DNA from: Pedobacter sp. PF22-3
GTDB taxonomy: Bacteria > Bacteroidota > Bacteroidia > Sphingobacteriales > Sphingobacteriaceae
Direction: 5' to 3'
NCBI RefSeq assembly: GCF_026239555.1
Contig: NZ_JAPIVP010000011.1
Coordinates: 1 to 64,000, forward strand
Length of the DNA: 64,000 nucleotides
The position numbers were made by a program, and so were the translations under genes. Within the stretch, counting starts at the first letter, position 1. Each line of letters opens with the position of its first letter. Under the pieces are notes generated by a model, which saw nothing but the letters and a program-made list of their open reading frames with translations, was not told the origin of the DNA and ran no database searches. Of the stretch, positions 27,638 through 37,513 are shown piece after piece.

Positions 27638-28525
27638 ATGCACAATCCCTTTAGCAGCACCGCACTCCTGAAAAGCCTTCCTGGCTTTGAAAGCCACTTT
27701 GTACAAGTGAACGGCACCCGGTTACATTATATTGAAGGCGGGCATGGACAGGCTTTGATCCTTCTTCCCGGTTATCCTGAAACCTGGTGGAGTTGCCATC
27801 AGATTATGCCGCTACTCGCATCAGAATTCCGGCTTTTCGTGGTTGAAATGCGGGGAATGGGCGATTCCGATAAGCCAGCGGATGGCTATGATAAACGGAA
27901 TATGGCAAAAGACCTTTACGAACTGACCAGACTGCTTAATCTTGAAAAAGTATTTATTGCCGGACAGGATATCGGGGCACACGTAGCCTACAGTTTTGCA
28001 GCGAATTTTCCTGGTGCAACCGAAAAAGTAATCTTGATTGATACACCGCATCCCGAAGAGGGAATGTACCAGCTCCCGATGCTGCCTATCCCAGGTGCAA
28101 AACACATCTATCCCTGGTGGCTGGCCTTCAACCAGATAAAAGAGTTGCCTGAAGAAACTATGGAAGGAAGGATGAATATCGTTATTGACTGGATGTTTGA
28201 TCAACTATTGGTAAATCTACAGGCGGTAACGGGGTTTGACCGGTCAGTTTATGCATTTTTCTATAACAGTAAGGACGCCATACGGGCTTCAAACGGCTGG
28301 TATCAGGCATTTAACAAAGATATCGCGGACTTTAAAGCATACAGAAAAATTGAACTTCCGCTACTGGCTATCGGTGGCAGTGGCTACGAAATACTGGAGA
28401 ATGGAATAAAAGAAAATGCCACAGCTGTTAAACTGGTGAAAATCGAAGACTGCGGACATTTCCTGCTTTCAGAGAAGCCACAAGAATGTGCGGTCCATAT
28501 GATCAGTTTCTTAAACGCTCCTTAA
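27638..28525 (+). CDS. Alpha/beta hydrolase, epoxide hydrolase or dehalogenase-like
   Basis: The protein has 295 residues. It shows the alpha/beta hydrolase order: oxyanion motif LLPGYPETWW (about 48), RGMGDSDKP (about 74), nucleophile elbow AGQDIGAHVA with Asp in place of Ser (about 108) and a late His in EDCGHFLLSEKP (about 275). An Asp nucleophile is typical of epoxide hydrolases and haloalkane dehalogenases. It is probably cytoplasmic, with no signal peptide. Divergent from a MerR regulator that likely controls it. Substrate unknown. Confidence 0.85.
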   Translation: MHNPFSSTALLKSLPGFESHFVQVNGTRLHYIEGGHGQALILLPGYPETWWSCHQIMPLLASEFRLFVVEMRGMGDSDKPADGYDKRNMAKDLYELTRLLNLEKVFIAGQDIGAHVAYSFAANFPGATEKVILIDTPHPEEGMYQLPMLPIPGAKHIYPWWLAFNQIKELPEETMEGRMNIVIDWMFDQLLVNLQAVTGFDRSVYAFFYNSKDAIRASNGWYQAFNKDIADFKAYRKIELPLLAIGGSGYEILENGIKENATAVKLVKIEDCGHFLLSEKPQECAVHMISFLNAP

Positions 28526-28894
28526 CACTGGCTTGGATTAAGCCTGGTGATCATCGGAATTTCAAAGCCGAAGTGCTATCCAAAGAACATCACAATACCA
28601 TCTGTTTTGCAGCGTGCTATACCAAGCGGCTGCAAAACAACAAACTGCATGGATCAGCCACCAGTTAATACCAGGATTGATTTCACTCCCTTTTTTTCCT
28701 ATAAAAACCGCCACCCAAAGCGCTTGAGCGGTTGCAGTGGCATCCTACCGCAGGGAGATACAGCGGAAGACGAAAGCCTTCAGGAGAGGCCAGAAGGAAG
28801 ATAAAAAAAATATTTTAAAAGCACGGGCAAATAAAAAAAACAGACCTGGTATGGAATTCCCCACTCTACCGCATCTTCTATAAAAACCAAGCCC
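28526..28894. other. Intergenic gap, no gene seen
   Basis: There are short open frames only and no clear homology. A run of CCTTTTTTTCC at about 28690 and an A-rich stretch at 28803-28845 precede the next gene. No promoter could be assigned with confidence. Confidence 0.4.
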
Positions 28895-29761
28895 ATGAAA
28901 AACCTGCAATTGATTCTCACCAAGCCATGCTTACAGCAATGGGGCGACATTGAGCAGCCAGACGGCAGACATCACTGCAGCAAATGCGAAAAAAACATCG
29001 TAGACCTCACTACCAAATCAGATACAGAACTGGTAGACTTTTTTAAACACAAAAGCGATAACATATGCGGACGCCTGCTGGCCAGCCAAATGAACCGCGA
29101 CCTGTTAAGCCCCCCGGCAACACCAGGCTGGCAATGGCTCATGCCGCTTGCCCTGGCCGCACTGGCCGTTAGCCCGGCACAGGCACAAAAGACAAAACCA
29201 TTGATGGTACAAACGGAAGGGCAGCACAAAGAAGCCAATGAAACCAAACCATCACCGGCCAGCCTCCCCACCTTACCAATTAGCATAAAAGGAACCGTAG
29301 TTGACCAGGCGAATGGCAAAGCACTTGCCGGCGTTAAAGTAAGGCGGATGGGAGAAGACGATGCATTGGCGATAACCGATTCCCTTGGCAGATTTGAGCT
29401 AAACCTGGCTGATCGCGACAAGCTATCCAAATTCATCATCAACCTGCCAGGCTACACGCCCATGGAGACCGATCTGAATGATAACATGGTTATTAAATTA
29501 ATCGCCGAGAAAAGGATCATGCTCGGCGGTATATCGACAATCTCGCTGAACAGATCGCCGCTTTATCTGATCAGGGCAGGTAATAAAAGCTGTACAATTG
29601 AAGCCTCGAAAATTGGTGAGCTATCACCAGACTGGATTGAAAAGATAGAAATACTTAAAGATGCAAAGGCTACGGCAATTTATGGCGCAAAAGGTGCTAA
29701 CGGTGTGATATTGATCGAAATTAAAAAAGCCTACAGGAAAAAGATCAGGTTTTCGAAATAA
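28895..29761 (+). CDS. Carboxypeptidase-regulatory plus TonB-plug-like protein without barrel
   Basis: The protein has 288 residues. The N-terminus (CLQQWGDIEQPDGRHHC, then SKCEKNIVDL) is a Cys/His-rich motif that may bind metal. A hydrophobic segment at about 77-95 (PLALAALAVSPAQAQ) looks like an internal membrane or signal segment. A carboxypeptidase-regulatory-like beta domain follows (about 130-205, ISIKGTVVDQANGKALAG). The C-terminus carries the TonB-receptor plug signature (IEKIEILKDAKATAIYGA, then KGANGVILIEI). The 22-strand barrel that normally follows is absent and the protein simply ends. Such short relatives occur in Pedobacter; the role is unknown. Confidence 0.7.
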   Translation: MKNLQLILTKPCLQQWGDIEQPDGRHHCSKCEKNIVDLTTKSDTELVDFFKHKSDNICGRLLASQMNRDLLSPPATPGWQWLMPLALAALAVSPAQAQKTKPLMVQTEGQHKEANETKPSPASLPTLPISIKGTVVDQANGKALAGVKVRRMGEDDALAITDSLGRFELNLADRDKLSKFIINLPGYTPMETDLNDNMVIKLIAEKRIMLGGISTISLNRSPLYLIRAGNKSCTIEASKIGELSPDWIEKIEILKDAKATAIYGAKGANGVILIEIKKAYRKKIRFSK

Positions 29762-29947
29762 CCATCACCTCAGAGACATTCACAGGCATGCTTTCAAGAT
29801 ATTGATATTGGACGATAAGCGCCAAAATTGCGGGTGGAAAAACATTTCAAAATCCCAGCCTTATTCCATTGCTGTATTGCCTGCGCCATCACCTAAATGA
29901 TCAAAAGCTATTAATAAAATGATATGGATAGGCTTAAAACCCGTCAG

Positions 29948-30304
29948 TTATTTTAACTTGAGAACGGTTCCATATTCCTTCTCTCTAATTTCGGTTGTTG
30001 AAATAATCTCAAAAGTATAAGTTTTAGATTCTTCTTCTATTCTAACCTTTATTTTGGAACCATTAATTTTGTAAGTCCCCCGTTAGCGGATGTCGCCAAA
30101 TGGAAGAACTTCTGCGTAGCCATCTGGCTGTAAAGTTAAAGCGAAACCACCATCGTAAGCATTAGCCGGGGTATGGTTAACCTGAAAATACGCTTTTACT
30201 TCATTTACAACGAGTTGATCTTTTTTGCACCCCCCTGCAATGATCAGTATGGAAACAATAAATAAAACAATTAAGGTAGTGGAATTAGAATAGATGTTTT
30301 TCAT
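29948..30304 (-). pseudogene. Small lipoprotein gene with one nonsense codon
   Basis: ATG at 30304 starts a lipoprotein signal (LIVLFIVSILIIAGGCKKD). The frame meets TAA at 30083-30085 after 73 codons, but the same frame then runs on for 45 more codons (GTYKINGSKIKVRIEEESK, then TYTFEIISTTEIREK) to TAA at 29948. The downstream part reads like the natural end of a lipocalin-like small lipoprotein. One base change would restore a 118-residue protein. Confidence 0.7.
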
Positions 30305-30721
30305 GCGCAGGTTTATGGTTTTAAATGATTTATCTGGCCAGGTATTTCAGGTTAAACGAGTGGATTAGCGCAAATGCTACAGTTAGCAGCAAATTGTTAT
30401 TACTAATTGATTGTTAACTACGCTATTTTGTGGTGACGACACATCGCGTAAGCCGGAATTTAAGGAAAATGCATGAACCACCCGACAAGGTGGTTGAGGG
30501 GTACGGACATCTCTTTTAAATTGAAACGTTTTTACGCCATGATTGCTATATTTACAGACTGATCAGGCTTGCCGAGAGATTTAATAAGCCGCTCCCTGAT
30601 GAGCATATCTCCACCCACATACATTCCGAAATAAGTTGAAAGCGAAAACGGGATTAAATTTTAAAAAGCATCCTTTTATCCCCCTATTTCTTAACTTTAT
30701 GTTGAAACTAAAAACAACATC
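30305..30721. other. Intergenic gap with a gene fragment and a small hairpin
   Basis: A perfect stem AACCACC (30476-30482) / GGTGGTT (30489-30495) has a 6-nt loop. From about 30550 an open frame without start reads IYRLIRLAERFNKPLPDEH to a stop near 30640, perhaps the end of a lost gene. Otherwise nothing is recognised. Confidence 0.35.
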
Positions 30722-31009
30722 ATGAATCAGGCAGAAAACCAACCAGCAGCAGAAACCCGATCAGCATCCATCAATGAGCAAGTTACAGACGCTGTTACAC
30801 AGTCTAATGTAAAAGTTGTAGCGGAAGCACCGGCAATAGCATTGGGAAATGTTTACCAGAAGGCGGCACATGCTACCGCGATTATGTTTGAAAATGCCGT
30901 AAACGCCCGGCAACAGCAGGATATTCTGGGGCAGGCTGCAACAAATCAGGGCGTTACACAGGTTTACAATATTGATACCGATGGTGATGCAAAAATTTTA
31001 AAACCGTAA
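30722..31009 (+). CDS. rebB: RebB-like R-body protein
   Basis: The protein has 95 residues. The core (INEQVTDAVTQSNVKVV, then EAPAIALGNVYQKAAHAT and MFENAVNARQQQ) matches the RebB family, the structural subunits of R-bodies first known from Caedibacter killer symbionts. R-bodies are rolled protein ribbons that spring open and can break membranes. Full reb loci usually have several rebB-like genes and accessory proteins; here only one is seen, so assembly of a real R-body from this locus alone is doubtful. A RhiA-like gene lies 13 kb away. Confidence 0.85.
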   Translation: MNQAENQPAAETRSASINEQVTDAVTQSNVKVVAEAPAIALGNVYQKAAHATAIMFENAVNARQQQDILGQAATNQGVTQVYNIDTDGDAKILKP

Positions 31010-31110
31010 ACCCGAGCCAAACAGCTATTTAAGCCTCGTGCAGAGAAAACTTTAAACCTGAAATCCGGGGTTAGTCCTTATTTTATATCATTTTGGCCAG
31101 TGCTTTCGCA
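31010..31110. other. Short gap after rebB
   Basis: No terminator hairpin or gene was seen. Confidence 0.3.
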
Positions 31111-31474
31111 TCAGCAGATTAAACTGGTGAACGTTTCTCCCCCACAATGGCAGCAGCTAATCTCTTTTTCATTATCCGGCAACTCGCCACAATTGGTGCA
31201 AACCTTTTGCTTTTGCCTGGATTGGCGGCTCAGAAATACGCCATCCCGTACCGGCATAATTGGTTCGCCCATATATAGTTTTTCAAAAGTGGCACTCTTG
31301 TACCCAAACCAACTCATTCCCCGTTGAAAATTTAAAGTACATACGAGAAGCAGCATACCCTGTGCCAGTCCGCTTCCAGGCAACTGCATCGGCACGGAAA
31401 CGATTGGTCCCAAAACAAGCATCACAACCATCTCGTTTATAGAAAGCTAACCGCTCATCCTTTTTCCAGGCCAC
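31111..31474 (-). pseudogene. DUF421-like membrane protein remnant
   Basis: Two overlapping leftward frames cover this stretch. One reads GLAQGMLLLVCTLNFQRGMS, then WFGYKSATFEKLYMGEPIMP and VRDGVFLSRQ, which resembles the end of the membrane part and the hinge of YetF/YcaP-type (DUF421) proteins. After that comes a Cys4 zinc-ribbon-like tail (CTNCGELP, then CCHCGG). The N-terminal helices and most of the cytoplasmic domain are missing. It is probably a remnant; the zinc-ribbon part is not usual for the family. Confidence 0.35.
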
Positions 31475-32335
31475 CTGATGATCAATAATAAAAATAAATA
31501 CATGAGCAGCGTCCTAACCAGCGTCTCAACTAAAAATATCTCCGGAGCTTCTCCGAGTAAAATTCTTTGATAATCATTTTAACTTAACTTCTTCAGGATT
31601 CATATCAGATTTTGATTTTACGTTGATACAGCCTTCATATTAACTTAATGATTGGGTAAAGGATTGAAGGAGAAGGTTATAGTTGGTATTATTTTTTCTC
31701 AATTTTTGATATTTATTAATCAATCAGCTTCACTGCCTTTAGTTTTACAGGTAGAATTTCATAAATACGCAGTAATTTTAAGTTTTTGCCTATTCTCTGT
31801 ATACATTTAATTTAATTGATATATGAGGCTACCATCCCTGGGGCGAAACTCCGTGTATCTATCAGCGTACTTTGTAAGCGATTACCTGGCTCACCTACTA
31901 TTGAAACTTTCGTTTCCCGGGACATATTATAGTTAAGGCTTACCATCTGTTCCACATTAGCGTAAAAGCGCTGATCAGATCTGTCTCAATTTTAATTGTG
32001 CAATCGAGGTAACCTAAGCGATGCGTTGCAAACCCTTTTATTTTTTGTAATTTTTTAAACCTTTCTGCTCGCATTCTTTCTTTCCAAAAAATGTATCTTC
32101 TTACCTTTAATCCAATAGTGGTGTATTTCTATTTTTTATTGACGGTACATCTTTTATTTTGCCTTAACCTAAAATTTGATGTTTCATCGTCATTCCTAAA
32201 TCGTTTTTGTAAAATATTCGTTGCGCCTGCCATTATTGTATTTTGTTCATTACAAGTATGTATATTCAGATAATCTAAAATTTATCATCAAACTGCTAAC
32301 CAAAAACATCACATCTATAAACATTAGTTTTAACT
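31475..32335. other. Long AT-rich gap before the GH76 gene
   Basis: About 860 bp with no convincing gene. A short hydrophobic open frame near 32091-32273 has no supporting features. The stretch should hold the promoter of the glycoside hydrolase gene. Confidence 0.4.
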
Positions 32336-33565
32336 ATGAAAAAGAGAATTACCATTGAGCCAGTGGAATTACATTCCTATGGACTAAAATTGAGCAACAA
32401 AAAAAGACTCTTAGCAAGCATTTTCGCTTTCAGCTGTTTGCTTACTGCCTGTAAAAAAGATCAATCAGACATCGCATTGTTATCACCTGAAAAAAGTGCT
32501 TCCAATGCAAAATCCAATACGGTGGCAGCCCTTTCAATACCTACTAAAAGTAAGGCCTTATTGGCCATGCAGGTTTATAACAATCATTTTTATAATCAGT
32601 ACGGCACATATGGTTCTTCATATAAGGCATATTACTGGAAAGATGATAACCATACCGGCAGAATGGATTTCTGGACCCAGCAGGAAGCGATTGAAATGCT
32701 GATAGATGCCTATAATATAAATCCCGGCACTGATTTAAAAAATAAGATTTCTTATTTATACAATGGCGTAAGGGATGGTTATGGTTTACTGTGGACCGAC
32801 AATAAATTTAATGATGATATTGTTTGGGGAGCACTAATGTGTGTAAGGGCTTTTAAAATAACCAATGACGGCGGCATGTTGGATATGGCAAAAAATAATT
32901 TTAACATGATGTGGAACCGCGCCTGGGATACGCAATCGTTAGGTGGTGGCTTATGGTGGACTACCGATAATCAAACTAAAAATACCTGTGTAAATGCGCC
33001 GGCAGTTATATGTGCGATGCTGTTATACCAGGCAACAGGCGATGTAAGTTATAAAAACAAGGCTAAGCTCATTATGGATTGGATGGTAAACAGACTTTAC
33101 GATTCATCAAGCGGTGAAGTTAAAGGGGCAATTAACAAGGCCGGTACCATTACCGAGGGGGCGCTTTCTTATACGCAGGGAACTTTTATTGGCGCATGTG
33201 ATTTATTACGTGCTGATTTTCCGGCAATAAACTACCTGTTAATGGGTACCAAAGCGATGGATTATGCACGCAATAGCCTTTGTAATTCGCCTGGAGGAAT
33301 TTTAAAAGATGAGAATGGCATTGCTGATACACAGGGCATGAAAAGTATTTTTGCACGCTGGGCCTGCCTTTTTGTAAAAAATACGGGTACAGCAAGTAAT
33401 TACGGGCCCTGGCTTGATGCCAATGCAGCACAGGCATGGTCTATTCGCAATAACCAGGGCCTGATGTGGAATATATGGGGAACCCGCACGCCAGAAAGCA
33501 CGCGTAATGCTTTTGAAACTACCTGCGGCGTTGCTATGGTTAACGGTATTTACTATTATCGTTAA
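32336..33565 (+). CDS. Glycoside hydrolase family 76, alpha-1,6-mannanase-like lipoprotein
   Basis: The protein has 409 residues. The signal is unusual in having about 24 residues before the hydrophobic core, then a lipobox (FSCLLTACKKD, Cys about 39). The catalytic domain shows FWTQQEAIEMLIDAYN, the double-Asp motif FNDDIVWGAL (about 160), GGLWWTTDNQTKNTCVNAP and the TEGALSYTQGTFI motif. These are GH76 hallmarks; the two adjacent Asp residues are the nucleophile and acid/base. The family cleaves alpha-1,6-mannan backbones such as fungal cell-wall mannan. The lipid anchor suggests a surface location. Confidence 0.88.
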   Translation: MKKRITIEPVELHSYGLKLSNKKRLLASIFAFSCLLTACKKDQSDIALLSPEKSASNAKSNTVAALSIPTKSKALLAMQVYNNHFYNQYGTYGSSYKAYYWKDDNHTGRMDFWTQQEAIEMLIDAYNINPGTDLKNKISYLYNGVRDGYGLLWTDNKFNDDIVWGALMCVRAFKITNDGGMLDMAKNNFNMMWNRAWDTQSLGGGLWWTTDNQTKNTCVNAPAVICAMLLYQATGDVSYKNKAKLIMDWMVNRLYDSSSGEVKGAINKAGTITEGALSYTQGTFIGACDLLRADFPAINYLLMGTKAMDYARNSLCNSPGGILKDENGIADTQGMKSIFARWACLFVKNTGTASNYGPWLDANAAQAWSIRNNQGLMWNIWGTRTPESTRNAFETTCGVAMVNGIYYYR

Positions 33566-33710
33566 TTATAAGGCGGAATAAATAAAGGTAACGATATGAT
33601 TTATCTACCCGGCATCAACCATCCTTGCTCCATTGTCTGGCCAATTGCTGCTGCTGTTTTATGCCAGCTATTTTTACGAAAACAGATTACCGGTAAGTAA
33701 AGAAGATTAT

Positions 33711-33718
33711 TATATTTG
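33711..33718 (+). promoter_or_regulatory. TATATTTG promoter -7 element
   Basis: A perfect TAnnTTTG element lies 31 bp before the start codon of the S41 peptidase gene. No good TTTG is found at the -33 position, so the promoter may be moderate or need an activator. Confidence 0.4.
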
Positions 33719-33749
33719 AAACCATATCTAAAACCCCAAACTACGCCTC

Positions 33750-35216
33750 ATGAAAAAAACACTTCTGGTTATACTGGCAACCGCTTTAAGCCTTCCCGGT
33801 TTTACCCAGTTTAAAAATGAAAGCTTCGAAACCAAAAAAGATCAGTCCCCGGCCCCTTCGGATTGGAATTTTACTGCCGTTGCTGGCTATACCGGCCAGA
33901 TAGATGATTCCATCTCACATTCGGGAAAGTCTTCATTCAAATTAACAGGTAGCGACCAGATTAAAGCGAATACTTTCCAGAACGTTTCACAGCTCATTGC
34001 TTATGAAACCAAGGGCTTTGAGCAGATCCAGCTTTCGGGATACGTAAAACTGAAAGAGGTTGAACAGAGCCTGGCATTCTGGTGCCAGATTTGGGATAAG
34101 GACAATAAAATGATCGGGTTTGAAAACATCCAGTCACAGCAGCCGATACTAAAGGGAAACAGTGACTGGAAGCAATATTCCCTTAAACTCAGCCTGCCTA
34201 AAGAAACCAAAAAACTTTATTTCGGGATCTACCTGATGGGAAAAGGAACAGCCTGGATAGACGATTTTACTATAGAAAAACTCGACACCCCCTACTCCCC
34301 ACCCAGCGAAGAAATTACCCGCTACATCAATGAAGTGCGCAAAATAATAAAAGAAAATTCCATTTACAGGGATTCCCTTAACTGGGCAGATATCGACGAG
34401 GGCATTAAATTCTTTTCTTCGGGCCTGAAAACCGTGACCGATGCAGCCAAAATTAACAGCTACATCCTTAGCGCCTTAAAAAAGGCAGGTGATAACCACT
34501 CCTTCTTCCAGTCACGGGTAAATGCCCGGAAATATGCTTCGGAGAATACCAACCCCGAAAAAACTACTGCAGCACTGCTCGAAGAGAATATAGGCTATAT
34601 CCAGGTACCTGGTTTTGGTTCACTGGATAAGAAAACAATGGATGAGTTTGCGAACGATATCCAGCAGCAGATTTGCCGGCTTGACACAGCAAACCAAATT
34701 AAGGGATGGGTAGTTGACCTGAGGAAAAATACAGGTGGCAACATGTACCCGATGATTGCAGGGCTCGGTCCGCTGATCAGCACCGGAGAACTGGGTTACT
34801 TCGTCTACCCCGACGCAAAAAAAACAAAATATTACCCATGGACCTACACCTCTTCAGCTAAACCAACCTCAACCATGGGTATCTCCATCAGCAAACCTTA
34901 CCAGATTAAAAACAAAGACAGTAAAGTTGCCGTATTGATTGGTCCGCGTACTTCAAGCAGTGGCGAGATGACCACCATATCCTTTATCGGCAAAGCGCAC
35001 ACAAAATTGTTCGGAGAACCGACAGGTGGCTACACGACTGCAAATAAGGGGTTCAAATTAGCGGACGGCTCTTATCTTTATCTGGCCTCGAGCTATACTG
35101 CAGACCGCAATAAGAAAGAATACCGCGGAAAAATACAGCCCGATATCCTAATCAAGCCTTCAGGTGATGGGGATGAGGTATTAAAAGCTGCTGTAAAATG
35201 GCTGAACGAAAAGTAA
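33750..35216 (+). CDS. Secreted S41-family (C-terminal processing-like) peptidase
   Basis: The protein has 488 residues. A signal peptide (LLVILATALSLPGFTQ, about 1-20) is followed by a beta-sandwich, carbohydrate-binding-like region (about 25-180, with SFKLTGS and GKGTAWIDDFTIEKL). The peptidase part spans about 190-488: LLEENIGYIQVPGF, then GWVVDLRKNTGGN, then GPRTSSSGEMTTISF with the likely catalytic Ser, and GEPTGGYTTANKGF. These are S41 landmarks. There is no PDZ domain, as in the tail-specific-like subset of Bacteroidota. It lies 89 bp before the FG-GAP gene on the same strand and may be co-transcribed. Confidence 0.85.
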   Translation: MKKTLLVILATALSLPGFTQFKNESFETKKDQSPAPSDWNFTAVAGYTGQIDDSISHSGKSSFKLTGSDQIKANTFQNVSQLIAYETKGFEQIQLSGYVKLKEVEQSLAFWCQIWDKDNKMIGFENIQSQQPILKGNSDWKQYSLKLSLPKETKKLYFGIYLMGKGTAWIDDFTIEKLDTPYSPPSEEITRYINEVRKIIKENSIYRDSLNWADIDEGIKFFSSGLKTVTDAAKINSYILSALKKAGDNHSFFQSRVNARKYASENTNPEKTTAALLEENIGYIQVPGFGSLDKKTMDEFANDIQQQICRLDTANQIKGWVVDLRKNTGGNMYPMIAGLGPLISTGELGYFVYPDAKKTKYYPWTYTSSAKPTSTMGISISKPYQIKNKDSKVAVLIGPRTSSSGEMTTISFIGKAHTKLFGEPTGGYTTANKGFKLADGSYLYLASSYTADRNKKEYRGKIQPDILIKPSGDGDEVLKAAVKWLNEK

Positions 35217-35305
35217 ATTATGCACAAATAGCGGTATCGATCGTATCTTATCGATCCCAGCACCAGCAACCCTAAATTAACGCAAGTTTAAACCTTAACA
35301 ATCTC

Positions 35306-37513
35306 ATGAAATTACAGCACACCTTCCGCTATTTATTTTTTCTTTTTCTCCTTATTTACGGCGGCCTTTGCCAGGCACAAACTTTTGAACGTGGCGAAAC
35401 CATTAACGGACCTGGTTTCGGATACGGCGGCGTTAAGACTTTTGATGCCGACGGTGATGGTGACCTGGATGTATTGTACTTCCCCAACTTATATCTGAAT
35501 GACGGCCATGGCAGAAAACAAAAAACGATCCTCATAGGAGATGCCAAAGAATATGAAGATTACAGCCTCGAAGACCTTGACGGGGATAAAGACACCGATA
35601 TTGTTGTATTATATAAAAACGGGGAAATAGCGGTTTTCATCAACGGCCCGAAGGGTTTTAACAGGATAGCACAAAAAAGCAAGTTGCGCTACCTTCCGGC
35701 CGAGTATGCCAAATTGTATTTATATGATGCCAATTCTGACGGAATACGCGATATCATTATATCCGGGCTCAGAGGAGTTCCAATAGCATACACAGGCGCT
35801 GTAAACCACCAATACAGCTATTTTAAAGCCTTTAATGATAATTTTCAAAGGCTGAGTGATGTAATTGGGATTGACATCGATAAAAACGGCATCCAGGAAC
35901 TACTGGTTCCTGTTTACCCGCAAAAAAGGGGTGAAAACCCTGTGCTCCAGGCTTATGCTTTCAAAGGCAATAAATACGTTGTTGCCCAAACCATCCCCCT
36001 TGCTACCGGGATAAGCAGCTTCAGGTTAATGGATATGGATAAGGACGGCGACCAGGACCTGGTATACTCTTATACAGACCAGAATGGCGGTATATACTGG
36101 ATAGAACGTAACAGCAAAGGCGCATTGGGTAAAACCCATACACTTATAAACCATCTTGAACTGGAAAACTTCAGGCTTGAAGACTTTGATTCAGACGGCG
36201 ATCTCGATCTGGCTTATTTTACCCAACGCAATCAATATACTTTTATCAATTGGGCCGAGAATAAGGGGAATAATGTTTTTGTTAAAACCCAGAAAAGTTT
36301 ACTCCCCAATATCAAAGAATCTCAATTATTTGTTTTAGCGGATTTCGATGGCGACAAGGTTAAAGACGTGCTCTTTTATGATGATGAAAAAGAACAGATA
36401 AGGCCGCAGTATACCATGCTCTTACAGCAAAAGAACGGGCAGGTAAAACAAAAGAATACCTGGCTTGTAAAATCTGAATGTTCCGGCTTTGCTTTTACCG
36501 ACCTGGATAACAACGGCACCAAAGATATTGTAGGATATTATAACCATGAGTTGTTTTATATGCTATCAGACGGCAAAGGAAAATATGCCAGGTCTGCGCA
36601 ACTGCTAAAAAGCCCGTTTAAAATCGAAGAACTTAAATCAGCCGATCTTGATCATGACGGGAAAGAAGATCTGGTGGTATGCTCCGGCGAGCGGGATAAC
36701 GGCATCCTGGGTTGGTATAAAAACCTGGGGGGCTTCAAATTCGGCCCGATTTCGATATTGCTCCAGGAAAAAGGAAGACTGATCAGCTTCGAGCTTATCG
36801 ATTATGATCGCGACGGCAATAAAGATGTGGCCGTGAACTACTGGACAGACAACATTCGCGGTCTATACGTTTATAAAAACACGGGTAAGGGCATTTTCAG
36901 CAAAAGCCGTACAGCAGTTAGCGAAACCAGTAAATTATTCCCGTCTATTGCCGTATGGGATATTAACGGAGACAAGGCCGATGACCTGATCGATTACGGT
37001 TCCCAAACCTGGTTCAACTACAAAGGGAATGAAAAATGGGAAGAGCAACCAAGTCATTTTCAGCAGCAATTTATCAGCAGCATTTATAAAGCCAAAGTGG
37101 ACAATGATAGCTCAGCAGACTATCTGGTCCTTGCAGGCAGCCAGCTTAAATGGTTTGAAGAAAATAACGGAAAATGGGAAAGCAAAGTTATTCCCGAAAA
37201 CTTTGGTATCGAGATGTTCAGTGTCGGGGATATCAACAATGATGGCTACAGCGATATTGTCTGCCTGGCAGAGCAATATGGTCTGGCAGAAGGGTTTAAC
37301 GAGGAAATTGCCATCAGCTCCAAATATTCCATCATCTGCCTTATAAACGATAAGTCAGGAAACTTTACGCCCAAACCACTATCACGGGTTTCAAGCTTAA
37401 GCAGCCTTCAACTCCAGGACATTGATAACGATGGTGACCTTGACATCATTGCCTCCTGCAGCCAATGGCCCGGTTCAGGTATCACCGTATGGAAAAATTC
37501 AGGCACTAAGTAA
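35306..37513 (+). CDS. Secreted FG-GAP/VCBS repeat protein
   Basis: The protein has 735 residues. A signal peptide (YLFFLFLLIYGGLCQAQ, about 10-26) is followed by about 13 calcium-loop motifs of D-x-D-x-D-G-x-x-D type, for example DADGDGDLD, DMDKDGDQD, DFDSDGDLD, DLDHDGKED, DYDRDGNKD and DIDNDGDLD. They are spaced at roughly 45-65 residues, as expected for one or two seven-bladed propellers of the FG-GAP/VCBS kind found in adhesins and polysaccharide-binding proteins. No lipobox and no T9SS tail is seen, so it is probably periplasmic. It sits downstream of a secreted peptidase. Confidence 0.85.
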   Translation: MKLQHTFRYLFFLFLLIYGGLCQAQTFERGETINGPGFGYGGVKTFDADGDGDLDVLYFPNLYLNDGHGRKQKTILIGDAKEYEDYSLEDLDGDKDTDIVVLYKNGEIAVFINGPKGFNRIAQKSKLRYLPAEYAKLYLYDANSDGIRDIIISGLRGVPIAYTGAVNHQYSYFKAFNDNFQRLSDVIGIDIDKNGIQELLVPVYPQKRGENPVLQAYAFKGNKYVVAQTIPLATGISSFRLMDMDKDGDQDLVYSYTDQNGGIYWIERNSKGALGKTHTLINHLELENFRLEDFDSDGDLDLAYFTQRNQYTFINWAENKGNNVFVKTQKSLLPNIKESQLFVLADFDGDKVKDVLFYDDEKEQIRPQYTMLLQQKNGQVKQKNTWLVKSECSGFAFTDLDNNGTKDIVGYYNHELFYMLSDGKGKYARSAQLLKSPFKIEELKSADLDHDGKEDLVVCSGERDNGILGWYKNLGGFKFGPISILLQEKGRLISFELIDYDRDGNKDVAVNYWTDNIRGLYVYKNTGKGIFSKSRTAVSETSKLFPSIAVWDINGDKADDLIDYGSQTWFNYKGNEKWEEQPSHFQQQFISSIYKAKVDNDSSADYLVLAGSQLKWFEENNGKWESKVIPENFGIEMFSVGDINNDGYSDIVCLAEQYGLAEGFNEEIAISSKYSIICLINDKSGNFTPKPLSRVSSLSSLQLQDIDNDGDLDIIASCSQWPGSGITVWKNSGTK

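Noticed and set aside
32091..32273. A 60-codon hydrophobic frame before the GH76 gene
   Set aside because: No family, no promoter, and composition expected from AT-rich DNA.
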